Assembly (NCBI RefSeq): GCF_013927005.1
Contig: NZ_CP055930.1
Span: 3,162,001 to 3,226,000 of the forward strand
DNA: 64,000 nt
Source of the DNA: Enterobacter sp. RHBSTW-00175
GTDB taxonomy: Bacteria > Pseudomonadota > Gammaproteobacteria > Enterobacterales > Enterobacteriaceae
Reading direction: 5' to 3'
This document shows positions 36,700 to 47,496 of the stretch, piece after piece. Each line of letters begins with the position of its first letter. Position 1 is the first letter of the stretch. The notes under the pieces are model-generated. The model was not told the origin of the DNA, did not search any database, and saw only the letters and a program-made list of their open reading frames with translations. Both the position numbers and the translations under genes were made by a program.

Positions 36700-37326
36700 A
36701 TGGACCATTACGCAAAACCACTTCCCGAATTTACCCGGCTTGAAAAATGCCTGGCCCCTTACAGCACGCCTTTTCATCTTTCCGGTGAACAAACCCTTTT
36801 TGGCGACTGTTACGACGATGACCACTACACCCTGTTTCTGCAAAGCGGCACGTTAACCATTAACCGCCAGCAGGACGATCTGCTGGTCGAGATTATTACC
36901 GCACCGTTTATCCTGGGCCTGAATGCCGGCATGGCAGGCTGCGGGTCACAATATACGCTGATTGCACAAACACCGTGCTCCGGCTTCTATCTTCCGGCTG
37001 ATGCCACTCGCAGCTATATACAGCAAGCGCATCTGTGGCGCGATGCCTTCTGCTGGCTTTCGTGGAACCACAAAATGATGGAATCCCGTGACGGGCAACT
37101 GGTGGGGAATAACTCCTACAGCCAGATCCGCTCAACGCTGTTGGTAATGGCGGGTTGGGACGAAACGCTGCGCTCGCGGGTCGGCGTCATGAACTACATT
37201 CAGCGACGCACACGCATCTCGCGTTCGGTCGTCGCGGAGGTACTGGCCGCGTTACGGCAGGGGAATTACATCAATATGAGCCGGGGCAAACTGGTCAGTA
37301 TCAACCGTTTGCCCGCGGAATATTAG
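36700..37326 (+). CDS. iprA: Inhibitor of hydrogen peroxide resistance
   Basis: 208 residues similar to E. coli IprA (YaiV): a cyclic-nucleotide-binding-like N-terminal domain and a C-terminal helix-turn-helix (RRTRISRSVVAEVLAALRQG), ending INRLPAEY. In Salmonella and E. coli it affects peroxide resistance. Its middle segment (WNHKMMESRDGQLVGNNSYSQ) aligns with E. coli. Convergent with ampH, with 5 bases between stops. Confidence 0.9.
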   Translation: MDHYAKPLPEFTRLEKCLAPYSTPFHLSGEQTLFGDCYDDDHYTLFLQSGTLTINRQQDDLLVEIITAPFILGLNAGMAGCGSQYTLIAQTPCSGFYLPADATRSYIQQAHLWRDAFCWLSWNHKMMESRDGQLVGNNSYSQIRSTLLVMAGWDETLRSRVGVMNYIQRRTRISRSVVAEVLAALRQGNYINMSRGKLVSINRLPAEY

Positions 37327-37331
37327 TCACT

Positions 37332-38489
37332 TTACGAAGCCGGAACGACCTTCTCTTTATTGGCGCTCAACTCGGCAACTAAATTATTAATACCGTCACT
37401 CATATTGACGAAACGGGTATTCGGCGAGCGGGTCACAACCACAAATGCGCCCACGTTTGCCTGCGGGATCATCGCCATATAGGTGATAAAGCCACCGCCA
37501 CCACCGGTTTTCTGAATGATCCCCGGGCGACCATTTTTCGGTGCCAGATAGACCCAACCCATACCGAGTGCATCCGCTTTGCCCGGCACGTCCATGCCAA
37601 TCACACGGTGCAGCTGATTACGCTGGTAAATCAGCGTTTGCATTCGATCGGCCTGGTTGCTGCGAGCGTAGAAATCAGAAGAGAGGAATTGTTGCATCCA
37701 GCGCATCATGTCGCCCGGCGTGGAGTAAACGCCGCCACTGCCGATAGCCGCCAGGGTGTTATTACACGGACTCGCCCCTTTTTCCGCCACCATCAGGCGC
37801 CCACACTGGTCGGGTGAAGGGGTAAAGGTGGTGTCTTTCATGCCCAGCGGACGCGTGATTTGTTCTTCAAACAGCTGCGGATACGGCTTGCCGGATGCCG
37901 TTGATAACGCATCGGCAAGCAGATCAAACGCCAGGTTGGAATAGGAAGCCTGCGAACCCGGCTCGGATTTCAGCGTCGCTGTGTTCAGGTAATTCCAGCG
38001 TTGTTCCCGCGTTGGCCAGACAAAGACCGCACGGTGCGCCGCGCCGCCGGGTTGTTCACGCGGCAGGGCGCTGGTGTGAGTCGCCAGATTCACCAGCGTG
38101 ATCGGAGCACCCTGATAGTTGGGAACATGTGCGCCTGGCGGGGCATATTTACTGAGCGGATCGTTGAGTTTAACCACGCCCTGATCAAGCATTTTCACCA
38201 GCATTTCGCTGGTCATTAACTTGGTTAATGAGGCGATACGGATAACCGAATCCAGCTGCGGGTGGATATTATTTCCTGGACGCGTTTCCCCAAAGCTACG
38301 AAACACACGCTGGTTACCGTCGATAACCACCAGCGCCATACCGGTTGCACCGCTGCCGTAATAGATAAGGTTAGCGTAGCGGTCGGCAATATCTGAGGCA
38401 AAAGCAGGGGCTGTCAGCGGCTGGGCTGCCTGGGCGGTAGACAGGCTCACCGCACACAGCGCGGCGAAAGATAACAGACAACGTTTCAA
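37332..38489 (-). CDS. ampH: Class C penicillin-binding protein / DD-carboxypeptidase-endopeptidase
   Basis: 385 residues, the length of E. coli AmpH. Signal peptide ending AQA, then the serine-beta-lactamase-fold motifs: SLTK with Ser87, YSN in ASYSNLAFDL, and KTG in IQKTGGGGGF. It trims peptidoglycan peptides in the periplasm and aids cell-shape control and recycling; it is not a resistance beta-lactamase. Read leftward, convergent with iprA. Confidence 0.95.
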   Translation of the reverse strand: MKRCLLSFAALCAVSLSTAQAAQPLTAPAFASDIADRYANLIYYGSGATGMALVVIDGNQRVFRSFGETRPGNNIHPQLDSVIRIASLTKLMTSEMLVKMLDQGVVKLNDPLSKYAPPGAHVPNYQGAPITLVNLATHTSALPREQPGGAAHRAVFVWPTREQRWNYLNTATLKSEPGSQASYSNLAFDLLADALSTASGKPYPQLFEEQITRPLGMKDTTFTPSPDQCGRLMVAEKGASPCNNTLAAIGSGGVYSTPGDMMRWMQQFLSSDFYARSNQADRMQTLIYQRNQLHRVIGMDVPGKADALGMGWVYLAPKNGRPGIIQKTGGGGGFITYMAMIPQANVGAFVVVTRSPNTRFVNMSDGINNLVAELSANKEKVVPAS

Positions 38490-38693
38490 CGAAATGCATC
38501 CATGAAGTGAATGAAGAAATTAATGCGTATTTATACTACTAATCGATGCGGTGCAATGGGTCGAATTGCATAACGATAGCGAGAAAAACGTAACCGCGGG
38601 TAAATAGGAACAATTTCCTGGAACGCAGTCTCCCATTTTGTGACATCGGGCTTATTATAGTCGTTTATCTCACTCAATCTTTCGGAGAGGGCT

Positions 38694-39227
38694 ATGTCTG
38701 AGAAGCGTGTGGTTATGGTTGTCGATATGCAGCAAGGCGTGTTTGAAACGCCGCGTCATCAGCGCGAACAGTGTGTTTCCCGCATCAATCAGCTCACGAA
38801 GGCTGCCGACACGGTCATTTTTATTCAACATACCGAGGCCGGCGGGCTGGAAGAGGGGAGTGAAGGGTTTGCGCTGCTGCCTGAAGTAGAACAGCCTGCG
38901 GGGGCATTTTATGTCACCAAGACCGCCTGTGATTCATTCTATAACACCGGGCTGGAAGCACTGCTGCGTGAGCAGGATATTCAAGCGTTTGTCATTTGCG
39001 GCTGTGCCACCGATTACTGTGTCGATGCCACCATCAAAAATGGCGTGAGCCGTGGCTATCACATTACAGTAGCGGAAGATGCCCATACCACCGCAGACCG
39101 CCCGGCGGCGCAGGCGCAAATCCTGATTAACCACCATAACGATGTCTGGCGTAACTTTATTGCCCCCCTGAACCCACCGAAGGTGAAATTCACCGAAACA
39201 ATTCTCGAAAACTGGAAAGCGAACTAA
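38694..39227 (+). CDS. Isochorismatase-family cysteine hydrolase
   Basis: 177 residues with the family triad Asp11 (MVVDMQQG), Lys76 (VTKTACDSF) and Cys109 in GCATDYCVDAT. Such enzymes hydrolyse amides or isochorismate-like substrates (nicotinamidase, ureidoacrylate or biuret relatives); the substrate is not predictable. GGAGAGG lies upstream of the ATG. It is inserted between ampH and sbmA, which are adjacent in E. coli K-12, so it is an accessory gene. Confidence 0.88.
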   Translation: MSEKRVVMVVDMQQGVFETPRHQREQCVSRINQLTKAADTVIFIQHTEAGGLEEGSEGFALLPEVEQPAGAFYVTKTACDSFYNTGLEALLREQDIQAFVICGCATDYCVDATIKNGVSRGYHITVAEDAHTTADRPAAQAQILINHHNDVWRNFIAPLNPPKVKFTETILENWKAN

Positions 39228-39257
39228 TAATAATCCATCGGGTCTGACCTTTTTGCC

Positions 39258-39277
39258 CGGGCCAGCGCGCTGGCCCG
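39258..39277. terminator. 20-bp perfect palindrome after the hydrolase gene
   Basis: CGGGCCAGCGCGCTGGCCCG is a perfect palindrome, 31 bases past the stop. It shares the CGGGCCAGC/GCTGGCCCG arms with the phoR terminator at 61193. No good T-run on the plus strand; probable terminator core. Confidence 0.5.
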
Positions 39278-39343
39278 TAGCAGCGTTTTCGTTTGGTGAT
39301 ATGTTGAACACAGCAACAGCCATAACAACAAGAAGGAAGCATT

Positions 39344-40564
39344 ATGTTTAAGTCTTTTTTCCCAAAGCCGGGGCCTTTTTTCCTGTCGGCATTTATTTGG
39401 GCACTGATCGCTGTCATTTTCTGGCAGGCGGGCGGCGGCACGTGGTTAACGCGCATCGTGGGTGCAACGGGCGAGGTGCCCATTAGCGCGGCTCGCTTCT
39501 GGTCGCTGAGCTATCTGCTGTTTTACGCTTACTATGCCGTGTGTGTTGGCCTGTTTGCGCTGTTCTGGTTTGTCTACTCTCCGCATCGCTGGCAAAACTG
39601 GTCGATTCTGGGGACCTCGCTCATCATCTTTGTCACCTGGTTCCTGGTGGAAGTGGGCGTGGCGGTTAACGCCTGGTACGCACCATTCTACGATCTGATC
39701 CAGACCGCGCTGAGCGCGCCGCATAAGGTGACGATTGACCAGTTCTACCATGAGGTCGGGATCTTCCTCGGCATTGCGCTGATTGCGGTTGTGATTGGGG
39801 TGATGAACAACTTCTTTGTCAGCCACTACGTTTTCCGCTGGCGTACCGCGATGAACGAACACTATATGGCGCACTGGCAACATCTGCGTCATATCGAAGG
39901 TGCTGCACAGCGTGTGCAGGAAGACACCATGCGATTTGCCTCCACGCTTGAAGATATGGGCGTGAGTTTTATCAATGCCATTATGACGCTGATTGCCTTC
40001 CTGCCGGTGCTTGTCACCCTTTCGGCGCATGTTCCCGATCTGCCGATTGTCGGGCATCTGCCATATGGCCTGGTGATCGCTGCGATTGTCTGGTCGCTGA
40101 TGGGGACGGGCTTGCTGGCGGTGGTTGGGATCAAACTGCCCGGGCTTGAGTTTAAAAACCAGCGCGTGGAAGCGGCCTACCGTAAAGAGCTGGTCTATGG
40201 CGAAGATGACGTGAACCGCGCCTCGCCGCCGACCGTACGCGAGCTGTTTGGCGCGGTGCGCCGTAACTATTTCCGCCTCTATTTCCATTACATGTATTTC
40301 AACATTGCCCGTATTCTGTATTTGCAGGTCGATAACGTTTTCGGTTTGTTCCTGCTGTTCCCGTCTATTGTTGCGGGTACGATTACGCTCGGTCTGATGA
40401 CGCAAATCACCAACGTCTTTGGTCAGGTTCGTGGTTCATTCCAGTATCTGATCAGCTCCTGGACCACGCTGGTTGAACTGATGTCTATCTACAAGCGTTT
40501 ACGCAGCTTCGAGCGCGAGCTTGACGATCGTGATCTTCAGGAAGTGACCAATACATTTAGCTAA
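39344..40564 (+). CDS. sbmA: Peptide antibiotic transporter
   Basis: Inner-membrane homodimeric transporter that takes up microcin B17, microcin J25, bleomycin and proline-rich antimicrobial peptides using the proton gradient. 406 residues as in E. coli, several membrane helices, and the SbmA/BacA family segment around [27 protein letters not shown] precedes the ATG. yaiW follows 14 bases later; in E. coli the pair is a sigma-E-controlled operon. Confidence 0.95.
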   Translation: MFKSFFPKPGPFFLSAFIWALIAVIFWQAGGGTWLTRIVGATGEVPISAARFWSLSYLLFYAYYAVCVGLFALFWFVYSPHRWQNWSILGTSLIIFVTWFLVEVGVAVNAWYAPFYDLIQTALSAPHKVTIDQFYHEVGIFLGIALIAVVIGVMNNFFVSHYVFRWRTAMNEHYMAHWQHLRHIEGAAQRVQEDTMRFASTLEDMGVSFINAIMTLIAFLPVLVTLSAHVPDLPIVGHLPYGLVIAAIVWSLMGTGLLAVVGIKLPGLEFKNQRVEAAYRKELVYGEDDVNRASPPTVRELFGAVRRNYFRLYFHYMYFNIARILYLQVDNVFGLFLLFPSIVAGTITLGLMTQITNVFGQVRGSFQYLISSWTTLVELMSIYKRLRSFERELDDRDLQEVTNTFS

Positions 40565-40578
40565 TACAGGGAGTTGTT

Positions 40579-41676
40579 ATGCCATTTGCCGTACCACGCG
40601 CGTTACCGTTGTCCTTGCTGGCCGCCCTGGTTCTGGCGGGCTGTGCCGAAAAAGGGGCAGCCCCGCTTAAAAAGGGTGAAAAACCACTGGATGTGGCAAG
40701 CGTTGTACGGCAAAAAATGCCCGCCAGCGTGAAGGACCGCAATGCGTGGGCAGATGCATTAGCCAGGACGTTTGACAGCCAGAAGATTGCCCCCACCGAG
40801 GAGAATATCTGCTCGGTGCTGGCCGTCGCTCAGCAGGAGTCGATGTACCAGTCCGACCCGGCGGTGCCAGGGCTGAACAAGATTGCCTGGAAAGAGATAG
40901 ACCGCCGCGCTGAGTCAATGCATATCCCGGTATTCCTGGTGCATACCGCACTCAAAATCACCTCGCCAAATGGCAAAACCTACAGCGAACGGCTGGACAC
41001 GGTGAAAACCGAGAAACAGCTGAGCGCCATTTTTGATGATTTCATCAGTATGGTGCCGATGGGGCAGAAGCTGTTTGGCTCGCTTAACCCGGTCCATACC
41101 GGCGGGCCGATGCAGGTCAGTATCGCGTTTGCAGAAAAGCACACCGATGGCTATCCGTGGAAAATCGACGGCACGGTGCGCCAGGAAGTGTTCTCCCTGC
41201 GGGGGGGACTCTGGTTTGGCACTTATCATCTGCTGAACTATCCGGCCAACTACAGCGAGCCGCTGTACCGCTTTGCTGACTTTAACGCAGGCTGGTACGC
41301 CAGCCGCAATGCCGCATTCCAGAGCGCTGTGAGCCGCGCCAGCGGAGTGAAACTGGCGCTGGATGGCGATCTCATTGCTTATGGCAGCAGCGAAGCGGGC
41401 ACCACTGAGCTGGCTGTGCGTAAATTGTCTGCGAAACTGGGGATGAGCAACAGCGAGATCCGCCGTCAGCTGGAGAAAGGAGACAGTCTGGCGTTTGAGA
41501 AAACGGATCTGTATCAGCAGGTATTTAAGCTCGCAGAGCAGAAGAGCGGCAAGGCGCTACCGAAAGCCATTCTGCCAGGCATCCAGCTTGAGAGCCCGAA
41601 GATTACGCGTAATCTCACTACCGCCTGGTTTGCAAAACGCGTGGATGAGCGTCGGGCTCGCTGTATGGCGCTTTAA
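40579..41676 (+). CDS. yaiW: Surface lipoprotein of the DUF1615 family
   Basis: 365 residues with a lipoprotein signal: lipobox LAGC, Cys22. E. coli YaiW is an outer-membrane lipoprotein that helps uptake of proline-rich peptides through SbmA, and the two genes are co-transcribed here as well. GGGAG precedes the ATG. Its stop overlaps the stop of convergent yaiY by 4 bases. Confidence 0.93.
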   Translation: MPFAVPRALPLSLLAALVLAGCAEKGAAPLKKGEKPLDVASVVRQKMPASVKDRNAWADALARTFDSQKIAPTEENICSVLAVAQQESMYQSDPAVPGLNKIAWKEIDRRAESMHIPVFLVHTALKITSPNGKTYSERLDTVKTEKQLSAIFDDFISMVPMGQKLFGSLNPVHTGGPMQVSIAFAEKHTDGYPWKIDGTVRQEVFSLRGGLWFGTYHLLNYPANYSEPLYRFADFNAGWYASRNAAFQSAVSRASGVKLALDGDLIAYGSSEAGTTELAVRKLSAKLGMSNSEIRRQLEKGDSLAFEKTDLYQQVFKLAEQKSGKALPKAILPGIQLESPKITRNLTTAWFAKRVDERRARCMAL

Positions 41677-41978
41677 CGATGGTGGCGACGCCAGCGCAGC
41701 ACAAGGGCCACGACGCCCAGGATCATGCAGCCTGCGAGGAAGGGAATTAACCCGAAGACCGTGCCGACACCGAAGCCTATTTCTACCTGAGGGCGGCCCG
41801 TATCCTGAACCTGCATCAGGTGTTCATAGACGCCTGGCGCATGGACCAGCATATTAAGAAGTTGTGAGCCTGCCCAGAAGCAGAACAGCACAAACAGGGC
41901 ATAGGCGATATTGCCTGCCGTAGAGGTTTTTGGTTGTTTGCCGCCAAAAATCGGTTTCGACAATGTAAAATCAGCCAT
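41673..41978 (-). CDS. yaiY: Small inner-membrane protein
   Basis: 101 residues ([13 protein letters not shown] start) with two predicted membrane helices, about 30-52 and 72-95; DUF2755 family. The start at 41978 follows GGGAGG and matches E. coli; ten codons upstream are not used. Function unknown; in E. coli reported as CRP-responsive. Confidence 0.92.
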   Translation of the reverse strand: MADFTLSKPIFGGKQPKTSTAGNIAYALFVLFCFWAGSQLLNMLVHAPGVYEHLMQVQDTGRPQVEIGFGVGTVFGLIPFLAGCMILGVVALVLRWRRHHR

Positions 41979-42227
41979 AAAGACCTCCCGTAATATCACT
42001 CTGCTCATAAATGCGTCGTACAGGTGGAGTCTGACAGGTCATAGCATTTGTCAATATCAGAATCGTGGTAATTTGCCCTAAGGAATTCTCCTGGATTGTC
42101 GATTTCTGCATCGGATCACAGTTTTATGACTTAAGTGAAATTGCGACACGTTTAAGAATTCCCGCATCCCGCCACAGACCTGGTCGCGAAACTGTGAGAG
42201 GATGTCTTTTTTTCTGCCGGAGTCCCC

Positions 42228-42464
42228 ATGAAGCTCACTTCCAAACTACGCCGTGACTGGCATTATTACGCCTTTGCTATCGGCCTTATTTTCATTCTCA
42301 ACGGGGTTGTGGGGCTGCTGGGATTTGACGCAAAAGGCTGGCAAACCTATGCCGTCGGCATGGTGACGTGGGTGATCAGTTTCTGGCTGGCGGGATTGAT
42401 TATCCGCCGTCGGCCGGAAGAGGCGACAGCGGATTCAACGGATACGGCAAAGAAAGCCGATTAA
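42228..42464 (+). CDS. yaiZ: Small inner-membrane protein
   Basis: 78 residues, slightly longer than E. coli YaiZ, with two hydrophobic helices ([20 protein letters not shown] and the [10 protein letters not shown] region) and a conserved RRDWHYY start. GGAG lies before the ATG. Its stop overlaps the ddlA stop by 4 bases. Function unknown. Confidence 0.9.
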   Translation: MKLTSKLRRDWHYYAFAIGLIFILNGVVGLLGFDAKGWQTYAVGMVTWVISFWLAGLIIRRRPEEATADSTDTAKKAD

Positions 42465-43561
42465 CCGTTTACGGAGCTTTTGAGGGCGCGGTCGGCAGCG
42501 TGACGCTCCAGCGCCAGTTCGATCAGGCGGGTGATCAACTCTGGGTAGCTGATACCGCTCGCCTGCCACAGTTTTGGATACATGCTGATATTGGTAAAGC
42601 CAGGCAGCGTGTTGATCTCGTTAATCACCACTTCGTTTTCTGGCGTCAGGAACACGTCGACACGTGCCATGCCGGCGCAGCCCAGTGCCTGATACGCTTC
42701 AACGGCGATCGCGCGGATCTTGTCGTTAATGGCCGGATCGATTGCTGCTGGCACCACTACCTGCGCGCCTTTGTCATCGATGTACTTGGTGTCGTAAGAG
42801 TAGAAATCGCTGTTTAACACCACTTCGCCACAGGTACTCGCCTGCGGGAAATCGTTGCCCAGTACCGCACATTCAATTTCGCGGCCTTTGATGCCCTGCT
42901 CAACCACCACTTTATGATCGAACCCGAAAGCCAGGCGAACGGCTTCATTGAACTGCGCTTCGCTGTTCACTTTGCTGACCCCAACAGAGGAACCCTGATT
43001 GGCAGGCTTAACGAACAACGGCAGGCCCAGTTGAGCGCTGATGCTGGCGAAGCTGTGTTTGTCGCGGTTGGCGCGGGTGAGGGTGATAAATGGCGCAATG
43101 TTCAGCCCGGCATCGCGCAACAGGCGTTTCGTGACGTCTTTGTCCATGCAGGCGGCGGAGCCCAGTACATCAGAGCCAACAAACGGCAGGTTTGCCATAC
43201 GCAGCATCCCCTGCAAGGAACCATCTTCACCCAGGGTGCCGTGAACAATCGGGAAAATAACCTCGATTTGCGCCAGTGCCTGCGCATTACCTGCGTCGAT
43301 AAACTGCCCCTGAACTTTGCCCGGGACAGTGGCAACGCTGATTTCAGATGGATTAAGCGCGATATGTGCCGGATCGTCAGCATTTAACAGATATTGGCCG
43401 GCATCATTGACATGCCACTGACCCTGTTTATCAATGCCCAGCAGTACAACCTCGAAGCGGTTTTTATCAATCGCATCGACAATATTCTTTGCCGATTGCA
43501 ACGACACCTCGTGTTCTGCTGATTTTCCCCCAAAGACAATACCCACCCGCTGCTTAGCCAT
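42461..43561 (-). CDS. ddlA: D-alanine--D-alanine ligase A
   Basis: Joins two D-alanines with ATP for peptidoglycan precursor synthesis. 366 residues with the ATP-grasp fold: N-terminal [16 protein letters not shown], the glycine-rich [11 protein letters not shown], and metal ligands in [11 protein letters not shown]. The start at 43561 (MAKQRVG) agrees with E. coli; 37 further codons upstream are discarded. Confidence 0.96.
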   Translation of the reverse strand: MAKQRVGIVFGGKSAEHEVSLQSAKNIVDAIDKNRFEVVLLGIDKQGQWHVNDAGQYLLNADDPAHIALNPSEISVATVPGKVQGQFIDAGNAQALAQIEVIFPIVHGTLGEDGSLQGMLRMANLPFVGSDVLGSAACMDKDVTKRLLRDAGLNIAPFITLTRANRDKHSFASISAQLGLPLFVKPANQGSSVGVSKVNSEAQFNEAVRLAFGFDHKVVVEQGIKGREIECAVLGNDFPQASTCGEVVLNSDFYSYDTKYIDDKGAQVVVPAAIDPAINDKIRAIAVEAYQALGCAGMARVDVFLTPENEVVINEINTLPGFTNISMYPKLWQASGISYPELITRLIELALERHAADRALKSSVNG

Positions 43562-43790
43562 TTCACTCTCTTCCAGTCTGACGAAAAGCCTATAACATAC
43601 CACGATGCCCTGCGGGTTTCCCGGCCTTCTGCCATAATGTTTGGGTGTGGTTTTTAAAGCATAAATCACCACCTGTTAACGGATAATTTGTGACATGTTT
43701 CACAAATATGATGACTGGGAAGATAAAACACCAAAGTCATCTATGTCTGCATCTCTGGCGCTACGTGAATGCACGTAACTTGCTAATCTG

Positions 43791-43806
43791 TAGGCGAATT
43801 CGCCTA
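43791..43806. promoter_or_regulatory. 16-bp perfect palindrome before the MdtG-like gene
   Basis: TAGGCGAATTCGCCTA lies 3 bases before the ATG at 43810. TAATCT preceded by TG (43781-43789) could be an extended -10, which would put transcription start within the palindrome. Likely an operator. Confidence 0.5.
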
Positions 43807-43809
43807 AAA

Positions 43810-45042
43810 ATGAAGATTGCGTCTGTTATGGAATCCTGGAAAGTTAACCTTATATCGGTCTGGTTTGGCTGTTTTTTTACCGGACTTGCCATTAGCCAGA
43901 TTTTACCGTTCTTACCACTGTACGTTTCGCAACTGGGTGTTTCATCCCATGAAGCGCTTTCGATGTGGTCGGGTCTGGTGTTCAGCGTCACGTTTCTGGT
44001 TTCTGCCATTGTCTCGCCTATGTGGGGCAGCCTGGCAGACAGAAAAGGGCGCAAGCTGATGCTGCTGCGCGCATCGCTTGGAATGGCGGTGGCAATACTG
44101 CTCCAGGCTTTTGCCACAAACGTCTGGCAGCTGTTTGTGCTGCGCGCCCTGATGGGGCTGACATCCGGTTATATTCCTAATGCCATGGCGCTGGTGGCAT
44201 CGCAAGTGCCACGTGAGCGTAGCGGCTGGGCGCTTAGCACCCTTTCAACAGCCCAGATAAGCGGCGTGATTGGCGGCCCGCTGATGGGCGGCTTCCTGGC
44301 CGACAACGTGGGATTGCGGGCGGTGTTCTTTATTACGGCAGCGCTTCTGGTGATAAGCTTCCTGGTCACCCTGTTTTTGATCAAAGAGGGTGGGCGACCG
44401 GTTGTAAGCAAGTCAGAACGCCTGAGCGGGAAAGCCGTGTTTGCCACGTTACCCTATCCGGGCCTGATGATTAGCCTCTTCGTCACTACGATGGTGATTC
44501 AGCTTTGTAATGGCTCGGTCGGCCCGATCCTCGCGCTGTTTATTAAATCGATGGAGCCAGACAGCAACAACATTGCGTTTCTCAGCGGGATAATTGCCGC
44601 TGTGCCGGGCGTTTCGGCACTGATGTCTGCACCGCGTCTGGGGAGACTGGGTGATCGGATCGGTACGGCGCGCATATTAATGGGCACGCTGATTTTTGCC
44701 GTTGTGCTGTTTTTTGCCATGTCATTTGTCACGTCGCCGCTACAGCTCGGGGTGTTACGCTTCCTGCTGGGCTTTGCCGATGGTGCCATGTTGCCTGCGG
44801 TGCAAACGCTGCTGGTGAAATATTCCAGCGATCAGGTTACGGGACGTATCTTTGGATATAACCAGTCGTTTATGTATTTGGGGAATGTCGCAGGCCCGCT
44901 GATGGGAGCGTCTGTTTCGGCAATGGCGGGATTCCGTTGGGTATTTGCCGCTACGGCCGTGGTTATCCTGGTGAATATCATCCAGCTGGCTTTTGCGCTT
45001 CGTCGTCGCCAGCAAATAGCGCTGGAAAAATCGTCGCGCTAA
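43810..45042 (+). CDS. MdtG-like MFS drug exporter
   Basis: 410 residues with 12 predicted helices, closely resembling E. coli MdtG (408 residues): [19 protein letters not shown] after helix 2, [15 protein letters not shown], and [22 protein letters not shown] near the end. MdtG confers fosfomycin and deoxycholate resistance; this gene is not at the mdtG locus, so it is a paralogue or a related exporter. No clear ribosome site precedes the ATG, which is chosen by length and homology; ATG 43828 is an alternative. It lies between ddlA and iraP, which are neighbours in E. coli. Confidence 0.85.
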   Translation: MKIASVMESWKVNLISVWFGCFFTGLAISQILPFLPLYVSQLGVSSHEALSMWSGLVFSVTFLVSAIVSPMWGSLADRKGRKLMLLRASLGMAVAILLQAFATNVWQLFVLRALMGLTSGYIPNAMALVASQVPRERSGWALSTLSTAQISGVIGGPLMGGFLADNVGLRAVFFITAALLVISFLVTLFLIKEGGRPVVSKSERLSGKAVFATLPYPGLMISLFVTTMVIQLCNGSVGPILALFIKSMEPDSNNIAFLSGIIAAVPGVSALMSAPRLGRLGDRIGTARILMGTLIFAVVLFFAMSFVTSPLQLGVLRFLLGFADGAMLPAVQTLLVKYSSDQVTGRIFGYNQSFMYLGNVAGPLMGASVSAMAGFRWVFAATAVVILVNIIQLAFALRRRQQIALEKSSR

Positions 45043-45075
45043 TACGCTGCGATATACATTATATATTCTTATGGC

Positions 45076-45105
45076 GGTCGCATTTTTATATAACAAAATG
45101 CGACC
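45076..45105. terminator. Hairpin after MdtG-like gene
   Basis: GGTCGCATTTT and AAAATGCGACC form a perfect 11-bp stem with an 8-base AT loop, 33 bases past the stop. Confidence 0.6.
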
Positions 45106-45289
45106 TGCCTTTGTGAGATATTCCCGCTTAGCCTTCGTGGGTTTTAAAAATAGAAAAACGTTTCGCTGATAAGTTATGTCATTTATTTTGGCTATAAAAT
45201 CAATTTTGCATAAGATAATGCTCAACACCGCTTTGCATTATTGGTTCAGAATGTTAAGTTCTGAAAAAATGACATAAGGAAATAGCACA

Positions 45290-45550
45290 GTGAAAAATCT
45301 CATTGCTGAGTTGCTGGTCAAGCTTGCACAAAAGGAAGAAGAGTCAAAAGAACTGGTCGCCCAGGTTGAAGCGCTGGAAATTGTGGTCACTGCGCTGCTA
45401 AGGCAGATGGCGATAAGCGATCAGCAGACTCTGATTAACAGCGTTGAAGTGGCGCTGGAGAACGCCCGGCCTGACTCACTGGTTCCGGTAGAGGATGCGC
45501 AATTGCTTCAGCAATACGTAAAGAAGCTATTAAGGCATCCTCGCAGTTAA
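45290..45550 (+). CDS. iraP: Anti-adaptor protein, RpoS stabiliser
   Basis: 86 residues as in E. coli IraP, with the coiled-coil start [19 protein letters not shown] and C-terminal [11 protein letters not shown]. It binds RssB and protects sigma-S from ClpXP in phosphate or magnesium starvation. AAGGAAA lies upstream. It sits just before phoA, as in E. coli. Confidence 0.93.
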   Translation: MKNLIAELLVKLAQKEEESKELVAQVEALEIVVTALLRQMAISDQQTLINSVEVALENARPDSLVPVEDAQLLQQYVKKLLRHPRS

Positions 45551-45571
45551 ACCGTCATCAAACCTGACGGC

Positions 45572-45605
45572 GTGTCATAGAAATGTCATGCAGGATGCCT
45601 ATAGT
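45572..45605 (+). promoter_or_regulatory. Pho box and -10 of phoA
   Basis: Direct repeat GTGTCAT (45572-45578), AGAA, ATGTCAT (45583-45589): two 7-mers with 4-base spacing, as PhoB requires. A -10 TATAGT (45600-45605) follows 10 bases later, with no -35, typical of PhoB-activated promoters. A CCGTCA/TGACGG dyad just upstream (45552-45570) may end iraP transcription. Confidence 0.88.
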
Positions 45606-45649
45606 CGCTCTGTTTTATTTTTTATGTATTTGTACATGGAGAAAATAAA

Positions 45650-47065
45650 TTGAAACAGAGCGCACTTTTCATTGCATTAATACCCCTGTTGTTTACCCCT
45701 GTAATTCATGCTGAATCCACGAGTACCAGCGTACTGGATAATCGCGCTGCTCAGGGCGATATCACCCAGCCTGGTGGCGCTCGTCGCCTGTCAGAAGACC
45801 AAACTGCGGCCATTCGCGCTTCGCTAAATGAGAAGCCTGCCAAAAATATCATTCTGCTGATTGGCGACGGTATGGGTGATTCTGAAATTACCGCTGCGCG
45901 AAATTATGCCGAAGGCGCGGGTGGCTCCTTTAAGGGTATTGATGCATTACCCTTGACCGGGCAATACACCCATTACGCACTGAATAAAAAAACCGGTAAA
46001 CCGGATTACGTCACGGATTCAGCCGCCTCGGCGACGGCATGGTCAACCGGCGTGAAAACCTACAATGGCGCACTGGGTGTGGACATCCACGAAAAAGATC
46101 ATCAAACCATTCTGGAAATGGCAAAAGCGGCGGGGCTGGCAACCGGTAACGTCTCGACGGCTGAACTTCAGGATGCTACCCCGGCAGCGCTGGTGTCGCA
46201 TGTTACCTCGCGTAAATGCTACGGCCCGTCTGTGACCAGCGAAAAATGCCCGACCAACGCGCTGGAAAAAGGGGGGAAAGGTTCGATTACCGAACAGCTT
46301 CTGAACGCCCGTGCGGATGTGACGCTGGGTGGTGGCGCAAAAACCTTTGCTGAAACGGCAACTGCTGGCGACTGGCAGGGAAAAACGCTGCGCGAACAAG
46401 CGCAAGCGCGTGGCTACCAGTTGGTAAGCGATACTGCCTCTCTGGCGGCGATCACCCAGGCGAATCAGGATAAACCGCTGCTGGGTCTGTTCTCTGATGG
46501 CAACATGCCGGTGCGTTGGGAAGGCCCAAAAGCCTCTTACCACGGCAACATCGACAAACCTGCGGTGACCTGTACGCCGAATCCTAAACGTGACGACGGC
46601 ATCCCGACGCTTGCAGCCATGACGGATAAAGCCATTTCCCTGCTGAGTAAAAGTGAAAAAGGCTTCTTCTTGCAGGTCGAAGGCGCGTCAATCGATAAGC
46701 AAGATCATGCGGCGAATCCATGTGGTCAGATTGGCGAAACGGTTGACCTGGACGAAGCGGTACAGAAGGCGCTGGAATTTGCGAAGAAAGACGGGAATAC
46801 CCTGGTGGTGGTGACCGCTGACCATGCGCACTCCAGCCAGATCATCCCACCAGAAACCAAAGCACCAGGCCTGACCCAGGCGCTGACTACCAAAGACGGC
46901 GCGGTGATGGTGATGAGCTATGGCACCTCTGAAGAAGAGTCGATGGAACATACTGGCACGCAACTGCGTATTGCCGCCTATGGTCCACATGCGGCGAACG
47001 TGGTAGGGCTGACGGATCAAACCGATCTGTTCTACACCATGAAAGCGGCACTCGGTCTGAAATAA
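45650..47065 (+). CDS. phoA: Alkaline phosphatase
   Basis: Periplasmic phosphomonoesterase induced by phosphate starvation. 471 residues, starting at TTG (GTG in E. coli) after GGAG. Signal peptide ends VIHA at about 21. The active-site serine lies in [10 protein letters not shown], with metal ligands in GDGMGDSE and TADHAHSSQ. Disulfide cysteines are present. Preceded by a Pho box and followed by a strong terminator, then psiF. Confidence 0.96.
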   Translation: MKQSALFIALIPLLFTPVIHAESTSTSVLDNRAAQGDITQPGGARRLSEDQTAAIRASLNEKPAKNIILLIGDGMGDSEITAARNYAEGAGGSFKGIDALPLTGQYTHYALNKKTGKPDYVTDSAASATAWSTGVKTYNGALGVDIHEKDHQTILEMAKAAGLATGNVSTAELQDATPAALVSHVTSRKCYGPSVTSEKCPTNALEKGGKGSITEQLLNARADVTLGGGAKTFAETATAGDWQGKTLREQAQARGYQLVSDTASLAAITQANQDKPLLGLFSDGNMPVRWEGPKASYHGNIDKPAVTCTPNPKRDDGIPTLAAMTDKAISLLSKSEKGFFLQVEGASIDKQDHAANPCGQIGETVDLDEAVQKALEFAKKDGNTLVVVTADHAHSSQIIPPETKAPGLTQALTTKDGAVMVMSYGTSEEESMEHTGTQLRIAAYGPHAANVVGLTDQTDLFYTMKAALGLK

Positions 47066-47071
47066 CAGACG

Positions 47072-47107
47072 CACCCGGCAGAAATCGCCTCTGCCGGGTG
47101 GTTTTTT
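47072..47107 (+). terminator. Terminator after phoA
   Basis: CACCCGGCA and TGCCGGGTG, 9-bp stem with 11-base loop, then GTTTTTT. psiF transcription would need read-through. Confidence 0.88.
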
Positions 47108-47156
47108 CCCCACCACGAACCAGACTTAGAGTGAATGTTCACAAAAGGATGGTGCA

Positions 47157-47477
47157 ATGAAAATAACATTTTTGGTTACCCTGCTCTCTGGCGTGTTTCT
47201 GATGGCTTCAGCGAACGCGGCAGAAAAAACCTTAACCCCTCAACAGCAGCGCATGACGACCTGTAACCAACAGGCCACGGCGCAGACCCTCAAAGGAGAT
47301 GCGCGTAAGACGTATATGAGCGATTGCCTCAAAAATGGTGCATCAAAGCCAGAGGAAAAAAGTCTGACGCCACAGCAGCAGAAAATGCGCGAGTGCAACG
47401 TCCAGGCGACCGAGCAATCGCTTAAGGGCGACGATCGTAATAAATTCATGAGCGGTTGTCTGAAGAAAAAAGCCTAG
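47157..47477 (+). CDS. psiF: Phosphate-starvation-inducible protein
   Basis: 106 residues with a signal peptide ending ANA (about 21) and two copies of a repeat with the pattern LTPQQQxM-x-CN-xQAT (about 27-60 and 70-104), each with a cysteine pair. Periplasmic; function unknown. Downstream of phoA, as in E. coli. Confidence 0.93.
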   Translation: MKITFLVTLLSGVFLMASANAAEKTLTPQQQRMTTCNQQATAQTLKGDARKTYMSDCLKNGASKPEEKSLTPQQQKMRECNVQATEQSLKGDDRNKFMSGCLKKKA

Positions 47478-47496
47478 TTCTAACGGGTGAGTTGTC

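Noticed and set aside
39446..40405. 319-codon frame antisense to sbmA
   Set aside because: sbmA is full length and conserved; the antisense product has no family features.
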